From NCBI GenBank assembly GCA_012845835.1, contig JABAKD010000025.1, positions 8,361,338-8,425,337 on the forward strand: 64,000 nucleotides of DNA, read 5' to 3'. Made by a program: the position numbers and the translations under genes. Each line of letters begins with the position of its first letter. The first letter of the stretch is position 1. Source of the DNA: Undaria pinnatifida. Its lineage: Eukaryota > Sar > Phaeophyceae > Laminariales > Alariaceae. The notes under the pieces were generated by a model that worked only from the letters and a program-made list of their open reading frames with translations, was not told where the DNA came from and searched no databases. This document shows, one piece after another, positions 1 to 9,122 of this stretch.

Positions 1-34
1 TATAGGAAGGAGCTTGGGGCCTCTAAAGGGGTTA
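1..34 (+). repeat. 88-bp MITE family, copy cut by window edge
   Basis: This is the right half of a small element found eight more times in the window (best copy 41239-41328). The segment carries the family's GGGGCCTCTAAAGGGGTTA end. The left inverted end lies outside the window. Confidence 0.55.
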
Positions 35-483
35 GCTGAGTAAATACAGAACCGGTCTTCTCATAAGAAGAAAGAGCCTCACAAGAAAATCAGCCCAACA
101 TCACGGGAAAACAAGAAACTCTACAGCTTCTGTGCTGGAGTTGATGTAGGACACAACCTTGCTCGAACAGGAAATGTGGCGTAAAATCCAGCATCTCGGA
201 TTTTTAGCAGAGGGCCGGTACTGTACGCCGCTCGATTTTCGGCCGCCGTCGTCCACGACCCCTCGTCGACACGGTCATCACTTGTAATAGACATCATTTT
301 TTTGTCCTTGTCGTGCTTTCGCTACGTTAATGCAAGAGCGGCTTCGAAGGCGGCTTTGACGGCACCCTGGCCCTCCGATTTTAGCCGCCGCTCGTTGTGC
401 TCGGCGATGCCCATCGTTTTTCCGGCCGCCACAAACTCGTCCACCATGTCCGCCCTGTCCAAAACGGAAACACCGACAATGGC
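35..483. other. no recognised feature
   Basis: Mixed-composition DNA between the MITE end and the AAC microsatellite. No conserved domain, splice-consistent exon or repeat shared with the rest of the window was recognised. Reading frames here are short or low-complexity. Confidence 0.4.
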
Positions 484-712
484 AGCAATAACAACGACGA
501 CGACAACAACAATCAAGGCAACAACAACGATAGCCGCAAGATCCACTACGACGATAGCGACAAAATCGACAACAAGAGAAAAAAAAACAATGACGACAAA
601 CAACAACAAAAACAACACCGACAGCGCAGTGTATTGCCAACAAAGGCAACAACAATAAAGACAACAACTACCACAAGAGCAACAACAACATCAACAACAA
701 TGTCGACAACAA

Positions 713-760
<48 letters not shown>

Positions 761-901
761 CCACAACGACGAAACAACAACAACAACACCACCAGCAACA
801 ACAGCAACAGCAACAACAGCAATAACAACAACAACAACAACAACATCAACACCAACAACAACAACAACAGCAACAACAGCAATAACAACAACAACAACAA
901 G
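484..901. repeat. AAC/CAG-type trinucleotide microsatellite
   Basis: Over 400 bp of imperfect AAC units with CAG and ACG variants. Frames across it encode only homopolymers such as poly-Thr, poly-Gln or poly-Val and are not credible genes. Its edge lies about 22 bp from the stop codon of the DUF1415 gene, so it is probably 3' UTR or immediate flank of that gene, where the RNA would carry GUU repeats. Confidence 0.9.
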
Positions 902-922
902 ATATAAGTGCCGTAAGCAGCA

Positions 923-2724
923 TCACTTTTTATAGGCTACGTGCACGCTGCCCCACCTGAGTAGGTTGATGGTCGGGTGCGGGCTCCGCTTCTCGTAGTT
1001 GAGCACATCGTCCTCCGCTAAGCTTTCAAACGCGAACTTGGGGTGGAAGCACGCTACCAACACCTCGTCCACAAGAGTCTTGAGGTCGCAGGGGAGGCGG
1101 GAGCAGGGGGGAGGGGGGGGGCGTACTCATTTGTTGCTTGCCTTAGCCGTTTGACTATTGACCATGCACCTCTTTCGAAACGGAGCACCGTTGGAAGGGG
1201 GGCAGTGGGGGGTGGAGGATGGGGGATGGGAGATGGGGGTGGGGAGGTGGGGGATGAGCTGGGGCGGGGGCGGGTAGAGGGGGAGGAAAGAGAAGAGGGG
1301 GCGAGGGGCGGTTGATGAGGGCCTCCTTCTCCTCGGTCAAAGGCATCCTTCGGTTGGAACCATGTTGTGACCTGACACAGCACCTGATCCACAAGAATCT
1401 AAGGTGAGCAGGGGAGGAGTCTCGTGAGGGAAGGCAAGGGCAGTAAAATATATTTTGCAAAGCCGAGTATTAACCAATCAATTGGTCGACCTCGCAGCTG
1501 GCGGATTTGACATAAACGAATTACAAAGTATCCTTTGTGAGGGCACACACACCCCGTCGCACGCGAGATGGTAGTATCGCATACGTACATCTAGCAAAAA
1601 TGAGCTTCGATGAACCCTCGATCCCATAGCTGAAGTGTGTTTTTATTTTTCTCATTGAAATATAAAACTGACCTCATCGTTGTCGATCGTTTCTTCCAGC
1701 CAGCCACAGAAGTCGTTGAAATCGCTTAGATCTTCCAGGCACCGAGTCGCCATCAGTAAGGTAGTCCCCACTTCCTGAAAAAGAGAGAAAACTAACGTTT
1801 TGGCTCGCATGGGAACTACTGTAGCTGTTTTTTTTTTTAAACAAAAACAGGAAAAGGGAAATAGGGCTTAAGTTGGAAAAAAGTACTCGTTGGGGTTCAA
1901 AAAGAGGCGTTTTGGTTCGGAAAATAAATAGGAAAAGGGTAAGGGGTATTCTAGTTCGAAAATAGAAGTAGGAGTGTTGGAACAACTGGATTTTATTTCG
2001 AACATGAAACCAGGAAAAAAGAGAAGATTCAGTTCGAAAGTAAAAATGCAATATGGCGTTTTGGTTGGAAAAAAATAGGTATTCGGGTTCGAAAAGAGGT
2101 GTTTTGGTTCGAAAAGAAAATAAGACCCTTCTTTCGAAAATTAAATGGGATGTACTGTTCGGAAAGTACATACCAGGTACGTATGAACAGGCGGTTTGGT
2201 TTGAAAAGGAAAATATACCTTCCGGTTTGAAAAAGAAAGTAGGCATTCTGGTTCGAAAAGCAAAATCGGTGTTTTGGTTCGAAAAATAAAATAGGCATTT
2301 TAGTCCTCGTACGAAATAGGCGTTTTGGCTCGAATTTGAAAAATGACGATTTGGTTCGAAAATGTTTTCGTTCTTCGTTCGGGTGTGGTGTCATGGTGGC
2401 GGGGAGCCTTCAAAACAAAGCGCGAGCGGTGGTGTGGCGGCATCTTGTATATACACTCTCGAAGAGTAACTAAATAACAGCTATTTATTGTGAACAGGCT
2501 AACTATCCAAATAAGTAAGACTAAAGAAAATAACGGAAAAAATAACCCACTTCTCTGTCGTGGGTCATGAGGTGTGAGACTTCACTCAAGAATGCTCTCC
2601 ACAGCTCGTCCGTATTCTCGGCAGGGGTCACCACGTATCGAACGCCTCTCTCCGAGTTGAAAACCCCTTCGGCGAAAGGGCACAGCCTAAAGTTTACCAC
2701 TACATCTCGCACCCACGCCTTCGC
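923..2724 (-). CDS. DUF1415 family protein, three 3' exons (5' end not found)
   Basis: Three minus-strand exons join in one frame. Exon A is 2551-2724 (58 codons, acceptor CTCAG, donor GTGGGT). Exon B is 1673-1774 (34 codons, acceptor TTTTCAG, donor GTCAGT). Exon C is 923-1078 (51 codons plus TGA, acceptor CTCAAG). All junctions are phase 0. The 143 residues follow the DUF1415 pattern: N-terminal WVRDVVVNFRLCPFAE, then DREEVGTTLL, DFNDFCGWLEE, and C-terminal VACFHPKFAF with NYEKRSPHPTINLLR. The family is known from bacteria and some eukaryotes and has no established function; the LCPFA and FHP motifs are its most conserved parts. Exon A starts near the usual domain start, so at least one upstream exon with the ATG and any targeting peptide is missing. 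The domain is otherwise full length with no stops, so the gene looks intact. Confidence 0.82.
1107..1312 (-). repeat. LINE-2 3' end plus G-rich tract inside an intron
   Basis: 1122-1192 matches, on the minus strand, the 3' end of the LINE seen at 28567-29460, with the motif ATGAGTACGC next to a C run. From 1192 to 1312 the plus strand is nearly pure G and A with many G3+ runs, so it could form G-quadruplexes. On the gene's coding strand it is polypyrimidine and leads into the exon C acceptor. Confidence 0.6.
1525..1670 (+). repeat. dispersed repeat D (GAGGRCAYACACACCCCGT type)
   Basis: Related to segments at 31175-31310, 31465-31600 and 47565-47625. All share a CACACCCCGT block, CACGCGCGATCG or a variant, and usually CAGCTGAAGTGT followed by an AT-rich end. 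It lies inside the DUF1415 intron. The origin is unknown. Confidence 0.5.
1775..2550 (-). other. intron between DUF1415 exons A and B
   Basis: A 776-bp intron from donor GTGGGT to acceptor TTTTCAG. About 550 bp of it is the GGTTCGAAAA minisatellite, leaving short unique ends. Confidence 0.75.
1840..2390. repeat. GGTTCGAAAA minisatellite in an intron
   Basis: Degenerate tandem units of roughly 25-30 bp built on GTTTTGGTTCGAAAAG. TTCGAA or close variants recur about twenty times. Frames across it encode only repetitive Phe/Arg/Thr peptides. Confidence 0.75.
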
Positions 2725-2939
2725 CTGAGTTAGACAGACACGCGCCGGACGTAGGGGGAGGGGAGGCGGAGGAAGGATTCGGTCAATAGGGTCCTTTTTA
2801 TGAGCCGACGCAAAAAACATGATTCGTGACACCTAACCTCAAAAAACCTGGCGTGTGCAACTAGGTGTTGATGCCTCGATTTTTTCTATTTTGCGTCACA
2901 AATCGTGTACCCGGTTTGATGTAATAGTACTTCTGTAAA

Positions 2940-4130
2940 GAGCCACACACTTATGGGAAGTTAAAGTAAGTTGTCGGTGTCAAGATAACGGTGTTGTTTT
3001 CAAGCTAACGTTTCTGTCGGGGTCAAGTTCATGCTGTTGTCGGCGTGAGCTTAACGTTTTTGTCGGTGTAAAATTAAACTTGACGGCGTCACGTTAACGT
3101 CGTTGTCAAGTAAGCATTGTTTTCGGTGTCAAGTTAACCCTTTTGAATCCGCAAAAAGTTTTCTTAAAGTCTAAGTGGTTTGTCCCCAACACGTGGGTGC
3201 AGTTCTAAAGCGATTGACGTTGTTGTCGGCGTGAAGTTCACGTTGTCGGTCTAAGTAAAACGATATTGTAAGCATCAAGTTAACGTTATAATCGGTGTCA
3301 AAGTAACGCTATTGCCGGCGGCGCCAAGTCAACATTGATGCCACCAAGCTAATGTTATTGTCGGCGTCACGTTACCGTAATTGACGCCAAGTTGACCCCT
3401 TCGGGACTCCAGAGGGGCAAAGGGTCGAAAACAAGAGACAGTTACAGCATCCGCCACACGAAGTCGCCTGGGCTTCTGGGACAGGGGATGTGTCCGAATT
3501 GCAACGTAAGAAGCTGTGCGCCCAGCACGGTGATTCTTACACTACTGCATCCTTTTCCAAGCCGTGTGCTATGGAGTCATTCTTATTCTATCACTATACA
3601 TAGGTCCCAAAAGGGTTAACGTTCCCGGCGTCAAGTTAAGCTTGACGGCGTCGAGCTCACGTTGTTGCTGTCGTTAGGGTTTTTGCCTTCATTGCATTAA
3701 CGTTGTCAGCGTCGATTTAACGTTGTTGCGTGACGTTACCGTTGTTACCGGCGTCAAGTTCACGTTGTTGAAGGCGTCACGTTAACGTAGTCGTCAAGAA
3801 ATCGTTGTCGGTGTCAACTCAACGGTGTTGTCGGCGTCGGGTTAGTGTTGCTGTCGGCGTGAATTTAATGTCGACGCCGTCGTCCATATAACGCTGCTGT
3901 TGGCGTCAAGTGAATGTTCATGGTGTCATCAAATTAACGTTATCAACGATGTCAAGCTAGCATTACTATCAGCGACACGCTAACGCGGTGGGTACCACTT
4001 CAACTTGACGTTGTGGGCTTGAAATTAACGTTTTAGGTGTCAAGTTATAGATGTCGGCGTCAGGTTACCGTTGTCGCGGTCAAGGTAATGTCGTCTTTGT
4101 CGAGTTAATATTGCTGTTGATACATGGGCC
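2940..4130. repeat. GTTAACGTTGTTGTCGGCGTCAAG minisatellite
   Basis: About 1.2 kb of strongly degenerate units of 24-30 bp combining AAGTTAACGTT and GTTGTCGGCGTC. The array is split by non-repeat DNA at about 3390-3615. It lies just upstream of DUF1415 exon A on the coding strand and so is probably intronic. Confidence 0.7.
3390..3615 (+). repeat. insert in the minisatellite, related to 43436-43550
   Basis: The block around 3440-3530 resembles 43455-43545: both contain GCAYCCGCCACACSAAG and a conserved TGCAAC/TGTAATG segment. One frame carries a short CPNC-type cysteine pair. I cannot assign a family; a transposase tail is possible but unproven. Confidence 0.35.
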
Positions 4131-4229
4131 CCCAAAGGGTTACCTACTAGCTAAAACAAACGCGAACCGCGGTCACTAGAGGCGTTAACACTAAACAATC
4201 CCGGGACGGGGGAGGGGAGATATCGTGAA

Positions 4230-4320
4230 GCGTCAAAAGACGCGTGCCCCCTCTACCAAATACAAACCTAGCCTTGACCCTCCACCAAATACAAACCTAG
4301 CCTTGGTAAGTAGTTCTGGC
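4230..4320. repeat. two tandem CCAAATACAAACCTAGCCTTG units
   Basis: The unit occurs twice here and again at about 5738-5760. It links this stretch to the ~300-bp repeat array at 5700-7050. Confidence 0.6.
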
Positions 4321-4330
4321 TGAACCATTA

Positions 4331-5695
4331 GTGAATGACGGGGCTCCTCAGCTGACAAGCTATCCAATACCGGTGGAATACTACTTTCGGTTTACATCAT
4401 TTCCCGCTATATACCTAGGCCGTGAGAGCTTTCGACGGATGCCACTGTCGTCATTACCCAAACGTCAGGGTTTGGGAGAGGAAGCGAGAAAAGAGCTTTT
4501 CAAAATGAGGCCCCCCAAAAAGATCAGGTTGCATCCTCTATACGTGTTAATACCACGCGTCGAAAGTGTTCTCCGCTTGAACTGCAGGTTCCTGTCTGAC
4601 ACAGCTTCACGGAAATAACAAGTGAAGACCTCACTAGGCTTATGTTGTTTCTGCTCTTGTTCCCTAGTTTTCATCTTTTTTTACCACGAGGACAAAAAAA
4701 AACACCAGGTACTGTATACTACAACGTACTCTCCCAATCACGCTCGCTACGCTAGAAGCGCCCAACAATACTACTTTGTGCTCTTAAAAGACTGCTTCAT
4801 TATGCCGAAACAATTGCTAGCATCATGAATATATAGGCCTCGACTTCACCTGCCGAACGACCCGGGCGTCTCCCCCCTCTCCGGTATCGCTAGTCGTGCC
4901 AGAATCACAGTGTGGAAACCCCTCGACCGCGGCCCCGACACCCCCGAGAGCATTGATTTGTAACCTAGAGAACGGCGGGGTCGCAGGCGCAGCTTATAGA
5001 ACGAAAACAAATATCCGGCACTGCTTCCAAGTGGGTTGTTCCCAAAAACCAAAACGTGGACGATGCAGCTCTGAAGGGGTGAAGGTTTGGGACCTGAGTC
5101 GATACTTCTACACGCGAGGATATTCTATTTCTATCGGCATGGCATCTACGCTACACTGTCGGAGGGCAAAGCGTAGTGACATTTCTTCTTTATTAATGAG
5201 GCGAAAACTAAACAAGCCCCAAAAAACCATCTTCGCCTGGAGATAATCACTTTGACGGTGTTTTTCGGATTTTGTAACAGTCACGCCCAACCCGAGAAAA
5301 GTCAACCTTGGCAAAATCTTGCTCTTTTTTCCCATCCATAGGCAGAAGCAGCAATCGCCATTTTAGATTGGCAGCAGCCCTGCTCCCCTCCAATCCGCCG
5401 TGTTTCAAACGAGCGACACCCTTTCGGTCAGTAGGTGGGGAGGGGAGCGGCTGATGCATCTGAGGTTTTGGCGTCGCCAGGAAGGCGGTGAAAAAGGGAG
5501 GAGTGTTCGCAAAAGGAGCGACGGCTATCCCAGAGTTATCGGCGACGCCAGCCACTGGGGAATAGCAGCCGCTCTCCTGATCAAGGTTTGGTTAAATCTC
5601 CTTCCGCAAACGTTCGAGACACTACCGCCTCTTTCCATGGCTACCCTGGTCCAAACCACCTCGACTTTACCAGCTCAGCGAGAACATAAGAAATT
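4331..5695. other. no recognised feature
   Basis: About 1.4 kb with only short, overlapping frames on both strands and no recognisable domain. If the leader at 6076-6206 belongs to the DUF1415 gene, the missing joining exon should lie here or at 2725-4330. I found no segment with correct phase and both splice borders. Confidence 0.35.
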
Positions 5696-6075
5696 CGATA
5701 GCCGTTGTACTAAACTTAGTGTAGAACTCGCCCTCTCCCAAATACAAACCTAGCCTTGGTCAGTATTTCTGTTTGTTCTTTACTGGGTGTCCTGTACTGC
5801 TGTATACCAGGTAAGTACCATACCAGTCATGATAGAATCTTCGTCGGACCTTGACTGTTTCTGGTTCCGCATTCCTCGGGGAGACCGTATCGAGGGCGCC
5901 ACCATACCTGTAGACCGCTCCATAGCACTAAAAAAACAGTATCAATACCGCCCAAAAGTAAGTGGCCTGGACTTGACGCACCCCAAAACAATGATTCTTG
6001 ATCACACCGCAAAGATATTCCCTCTCTATATTAGTTCCAAGCGGTTTGACCCGAACACGGGGTTGCAGTTCTCAC

Positions 6076-6206
6076 GTTGGCCGTTGCTGATCCCTCATGC
6101 TTCGAGGAGACCATATCGAGGGTGCTATCCGAAAAGCTCCAGCCAGCTCCATCGCCAGCATCACGCACAGCACCGACAACACCGCGGCCAGCGGCAGTGT
6201 CACCAT
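6076..6206 (-). CDS. candidate first exon: signal peptide / plastid-type leader
   Basis: From the ATG at 6206 the minus strand reads 43 codons plus two bases to a consensus donor GTGAGA at 6075. The peptide begins MVTLPLAAVLSVLCVMLAM: a short N-region and about 17 hydrophobic residues. It continues ELAGAFRIAPS and then a basic, Ser/Arg-rich stretch. An Ala-Gly-Ala/Phe junction followed by RIAPS resembles the AF motif at the signal-peptide cleavage site of stramenopile plastid pre-sequences. A TATA box lies 68 bp upstream. It could be the 5' end of the DUF1415 gene, but splicing directly to 2724 would be out of phase, so a further exon is needed or this is another gene. Chance cannot be ruled out. 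Confidence 0.4.
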
Positions 6207-6273
6207 GATGGGGATGGATGATCTGCTGCAAGAATAGATGCCGGGAGACAGCAATTTTGGGCACTCCCATCAG

Positions 6274-6280
6274 TTTTATA
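6274..6280 (-). promoter_or_regulatory. TATA box candidate
   Basis: TATAAAA on the minus strand, preceded by AAAGG, 68 bp upstream of the leader ATG. That leaves room for a start site about 30 bp downstream and a short 5' UTR. The same position in the neighbouring repeat unit (about 6565) reads GGTGTAACTG, so only this unit keeps a TATA box. Confidence 0.4.
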
Positions 6281-7039
6281 CCTTTAGGCCTTCCCGCACT
6301 ATAGTGCTAGGTATTCAGTACATCAGTACAGGATACCAAAATAAGAAACAGGGTACAGAAATAAGAACGGCAGGCTGAGATCTACAGGTAAAAAAGGAAA
6401 TTCGGGAGCCCGTTCTACTGCACTTAGTGTAGAACGCACCCTATTTTAAACAAAAAATCCAACCTGGGTTGGCATTCCTGTTTCTTATTGGGGGCATGAT
6501 GGGGATGGATGAGCTGCTATGAGAAAATATGCCACGAGACGGCAAATTTGGGCACCCCCGTCAGTTACACCTTTGGACCTTCCCACACCATATGACAGTA
6601 CCGGTATAAAATGCAGGATACTAATATTTCCCCTGGTACCTGATAAAAAACAGCGTGTAGAAACACTGCAGGCTGATACAGCAAAACCAAGAAAATTCGG
6701 AAGCCATTGTACTGAAGCTAGTGTAGAATGCACCCTTTCTCAAATGAGAAACCCAGCCTGGGTCGGTATTCCTGTTTCTTATTAGGTATTCTGTACTACT
6801 AACTGCTGTGTGAAAGGAGATGGCAATATTGGGCACCAACACCAGTTACACCACCACTAGTAGGAGCTCCGACACTACTATAAACTATAAATAGCAGACA
6901 GTATGCCAGCTATACAACAGCTAGCTGCGCAGAAAACAGCAAGGTAGTAAGAAAGGCAGGCTAAGATTAACAGGAACATAAGAAATTGGAGAGCCGTTAC
7001 ATTGAAGTTAGTACTCCCTCGCTCAAATAAGAAACCCAC

Positions 7040-7260
7040 CTCGTGGGGATATGAGCTGTGTTGCTGTGTTGCTGCTGTGGGAATACTGCAGCCTTGCAGC
7101 CTGCGGTGCAGCGTGACGCCTATCTGTGCTGCTGTGAGATTACTTGAAGTGTGCCATGCGGCGTGCTGCTGCCCAGCCGTGCTGCTGTAGTACTGTTGTG
7201 TTGCCGTACGGCTGCGTGCTGCCGTGCTGCTGTGCAGCTGCTATGCAGCGTGCAGCAGTA
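7040..7260. repeat. CTG/GTGCTGC-rich low-complexity tract
   Basis: Imperfect GCTGTGTTGCTG and GTGCTGCCGTGCTGC runs. Frames encode Cys/Ala-rich peptides without domain features. Confidence 0.6.
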
Positions 7261-7424
7261 AGGGCACCCAGCGGGTTTCCACAGTTTCGAGCGGGAGGAA
7301 TGCTTCAAGCTGGTGTAAATTATTTTGAACCGTTCACGGTTCCACCGTGTTACAGTTTCACCTTTCAAGTTTTACGTTTTACCTTTCGCGTTTCACACTT
7401 TTTTTAAAAATTGAACAACGTCAG

Positions 7425-7445
7425 CTGTGAGTACGACCGTGGTGC
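7425..7445 (+). repeat. short piece of dispersed core J (CAGCTGTGAGTNCGACC)
   Basis: The core CGTCAGCTGTGAGTACGACC also occurs near 18800, 31320, 34270 (minus), 52315, 58600 (minus) and 58745 (minus). Here only its start remains, directly before the LINE remnant. Confidence 0.45.
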
Positions 7446-7529
7446 AGCTCCAACGCAAGAAGGAGAGAAAAAGGCGAGTAGAAGGGCACTTCACGCACAG
7501 GCAAAATCGACGGGCGTGGGGGGAAGGAG

Positions 7530-8571
7530 GGGGAGGAGGTGCAGAGATTGTGGGGTATGCTGTACGCTGGCGATGCGGGCGTCGTATCGCAATCATCAGA
7601 AGGGCTGGAGAGAGTGACGGTGATTGTGACTGCGTGCTCGGCGTTCGGACCTACGGTCTCCGAGGCGAAAACAGAGATCATGTGCCTGCAAACGAAAGGC
7701 GGCGGGAGGGTGTCGTTCACCATCAATGCCGCCGGCCAGGTATACAAACAAACAATTGAGTTTGTGTACTTGGGCGGGGCTATCCCCGCAGACAGAGAAC
7801 TCTTCATTGAAATAACGCGGCGTCTTCAGAGGGCATGGGCGTGCTTGCAGCGGTACAAGATGGAAATCTATGATCGCCCGGGCGTGCATTTAAGGTTGAA
7901 GGTGCGGCTGCTGAAAGCCGAAGTGATCGAGACACTACTCTACGATTGCATGGCGTAGAGCCTGAACAAGCCTGACCATGACAGCCTTCGGCGGGTTCAC
8001 CATTCCATGCTCATCCGATGCCTCGGACGGCGGAAACGGAAGCGCGACGACCACACTCTATCGTACGCCGACGCGCTTGCCAAGACAGCTTCCGAGAGCA
8101 TAGACGCGATAGTGCGCAAACGGAGGATATTGTTCGCGGGATTTGTAGCACGTATGGGGGAGGAGCGTCTGCTACAGAGGGTGATGTTCGGGGAGCTTTT
8201 GGGGTAAGGGCTACTCAGAGGGGCAAGAGAAGGACTGGCTGGTGCACCTGAAGGAGGATATGTCGGTCTTTGGAATGAAATTCGAAGGGCGAAAGGCTGC
8301 TCAGAAGGCCGGCAGATGGTTTCGACGGGTAGAGTAGGGAGCCGAGTTTTTCATGCGGAAATGGCATGAGGCAGAGAGACGCAGAGCTGCAGAGCGACAC
8401 GCAAAGGCCGCGGCAGCACCATTGAAATTCGAAGGGTGAAGGGCTGCTCAGAAGGCTGGCAGATGGTTTCGACGGGTAGAGGAGGGGGCCGAGTTTTTCG
8501 TGCGGAAATGGCATGAGGCAAATAGACACAGAGCTGCAGAGCGACGCGCAAAGGGCGCGGCAGCGCCATCC
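7530..8571 (+). pseudogene. LINE-1 (non-LTR retrotransposon) reverse transcriptase C-terminal remnant
   Basis: The 5' end of this LINE is missing. The frame enters inside the RT palm at WGMLYAGDAGVVSQSSEGLE, where the catalytic YADD box reads YAGD. It continues through SEAKTEIMCLQTK, FVYLGGAI, RAWACLQRYKMEIYDRP, the thumb region and RKRKRDDHTLSYADALAKT. A stop at 7956-7958 replaces the Trp expected after CMA/T, and a frameshift follows near 8207. The last part is a tandem duplication. A piece of the N-terminal RT of a similar LINE lies at 52925-53110. It is non-functional: catalytic Asp lost, truncated, frameshifted. Confidence 0.82.
8278..8571 (+). repeat. 147-bp tandem duplication in the LINE tail
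   Basis: Copies 8278-8424 and 8425-8571 both encode a KAAQKAGRWFRRVE-type segment followed by an Ala/Arg-rich stretch. They differ by scattered substitutions, so the duplication is not recent. Confidence 0.8.
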
Positions 8572-8625
8572 ACCGTCGGCATCCCTAAACGGCAGGGGGG
8601 AGGGGTGGAGGGCGGAGGGTGGCGT

Positions 8626-8750
8626 TGTAAGGGTATTGGGCGGAGACACAGGGTACCCCCTGCAGGTCTGCCAATTGAGCAGGTCCTCGGAGGGTACTCA
8701 CTTCCTCAGCCTTCGTAGTCGTAGCTTTATTCGGTTTCACCAGAGCCCGG
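8626..8750 (-). repeat. LTR fragment of the 19.3-21.1 kb element family
   Basis: On the minus strand this matches the last ~125 bp of the LTRs at 19327-19590 and 20823-21092, including the AATAAAGCTACG, GAGTACYCTCC and GACCTGC blocks. Its right-hand terminus is kept exactly (TGTAAGG on the plus strand). The upstream LTR part is gone. Confidence 0.7.
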
Positions 8751-8805
8751 GATACAAACGTGAGTCGAGTCAAACGGCACTGAAACAACGTGCACAAAGA
8801 AAAAG

Positions 8806-9075
8806 GGAGCCCGGCGGACAGACCGGCAAGCTTCAGGCGATCTGCGTACAGGATCGAGCTGAACGAGAAAAGGAAGCCCGGTGGACAGACCGGCCCGCTT
8901 CAGGCGATCTGCGTACAAGAACGAGCTGAACGAGAAAAGGAAACCCGGTGGACAGACCGGCACGCTTCAGGCGATCTGCGTACAAGATCGAGCTGAAGTA
9001 AGAAAAAGGAAAGCCCGGCGAGCGGGTCGGCACGCCTCAGGCGTCCCATGAACAGGATCGAGCTAAATGCGAGAA
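8806..9075 (+). repeat. four 67-bp tandem repeats
   Basis: Units start at 8806, 8873, 8940 and 9009. They share GCCCGGYGGACAGACCGG, CTTCAGGCGATCTGCGTACA and ATCGAGCTGAACGAG. The last is the most diverged. The array sits directly upstream of the plus-strand Copia gag and may be its leader, but no LTR is attached. Confidence 0.8.
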
Positions 9076-9122
9076 TAAACACGACAGCACAGGTCAGCAC
9101 AAGCAACGCATTCAGAGCAGTC

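Larger units (their letters stand above)
1079..1672 (-). other. intron between DUF1415 exons B and C
   Basis: A 594-bp intron with donor GTCAGT and acceptor CTCAAG. Its 3' part is very C-rich on the coding strand and contains the end of a LINE (about 1122-1192). Its 5' part holds a copy of a dispersed repeat (1525-1670). Confidence 0.75.
5700..7050. repeat. degenerate ~300-bp tandem repeat array
   Basis: Segments near 5705, 6411, 6712 and 6998 share TTAGTGTAGAAC-type sequence, a run of CAAATAnnAAACC and CTGTTTCTTA. Segments near 6200, 6494 and 6822 share GATGGGGATGGATGA and TTTGGGCACC. A further relative lies at about 56655-56750. Confidence 0.6.

Noticed and set aside
3390-3615. piggyBac-like transposase tail (CPNC cysteine pair)
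   Set aside because: Only one cysteine pair is visible and the related copy at 43455 does not keep the frame, so the family cannot be supported.
6076-6206. Direct splicing of the leader exon to DUF1415 exon A
   Set aside because: The leader ends in phase 2 and exon A starts in phase 0, so the frame would be lost without an intermediate exon.
8806-9075. CRISPR-like array
   Set aside because: The 67-bp units repeat end to end with no unique spacers, and the setting is eukaryotic retrotransposon DNA.
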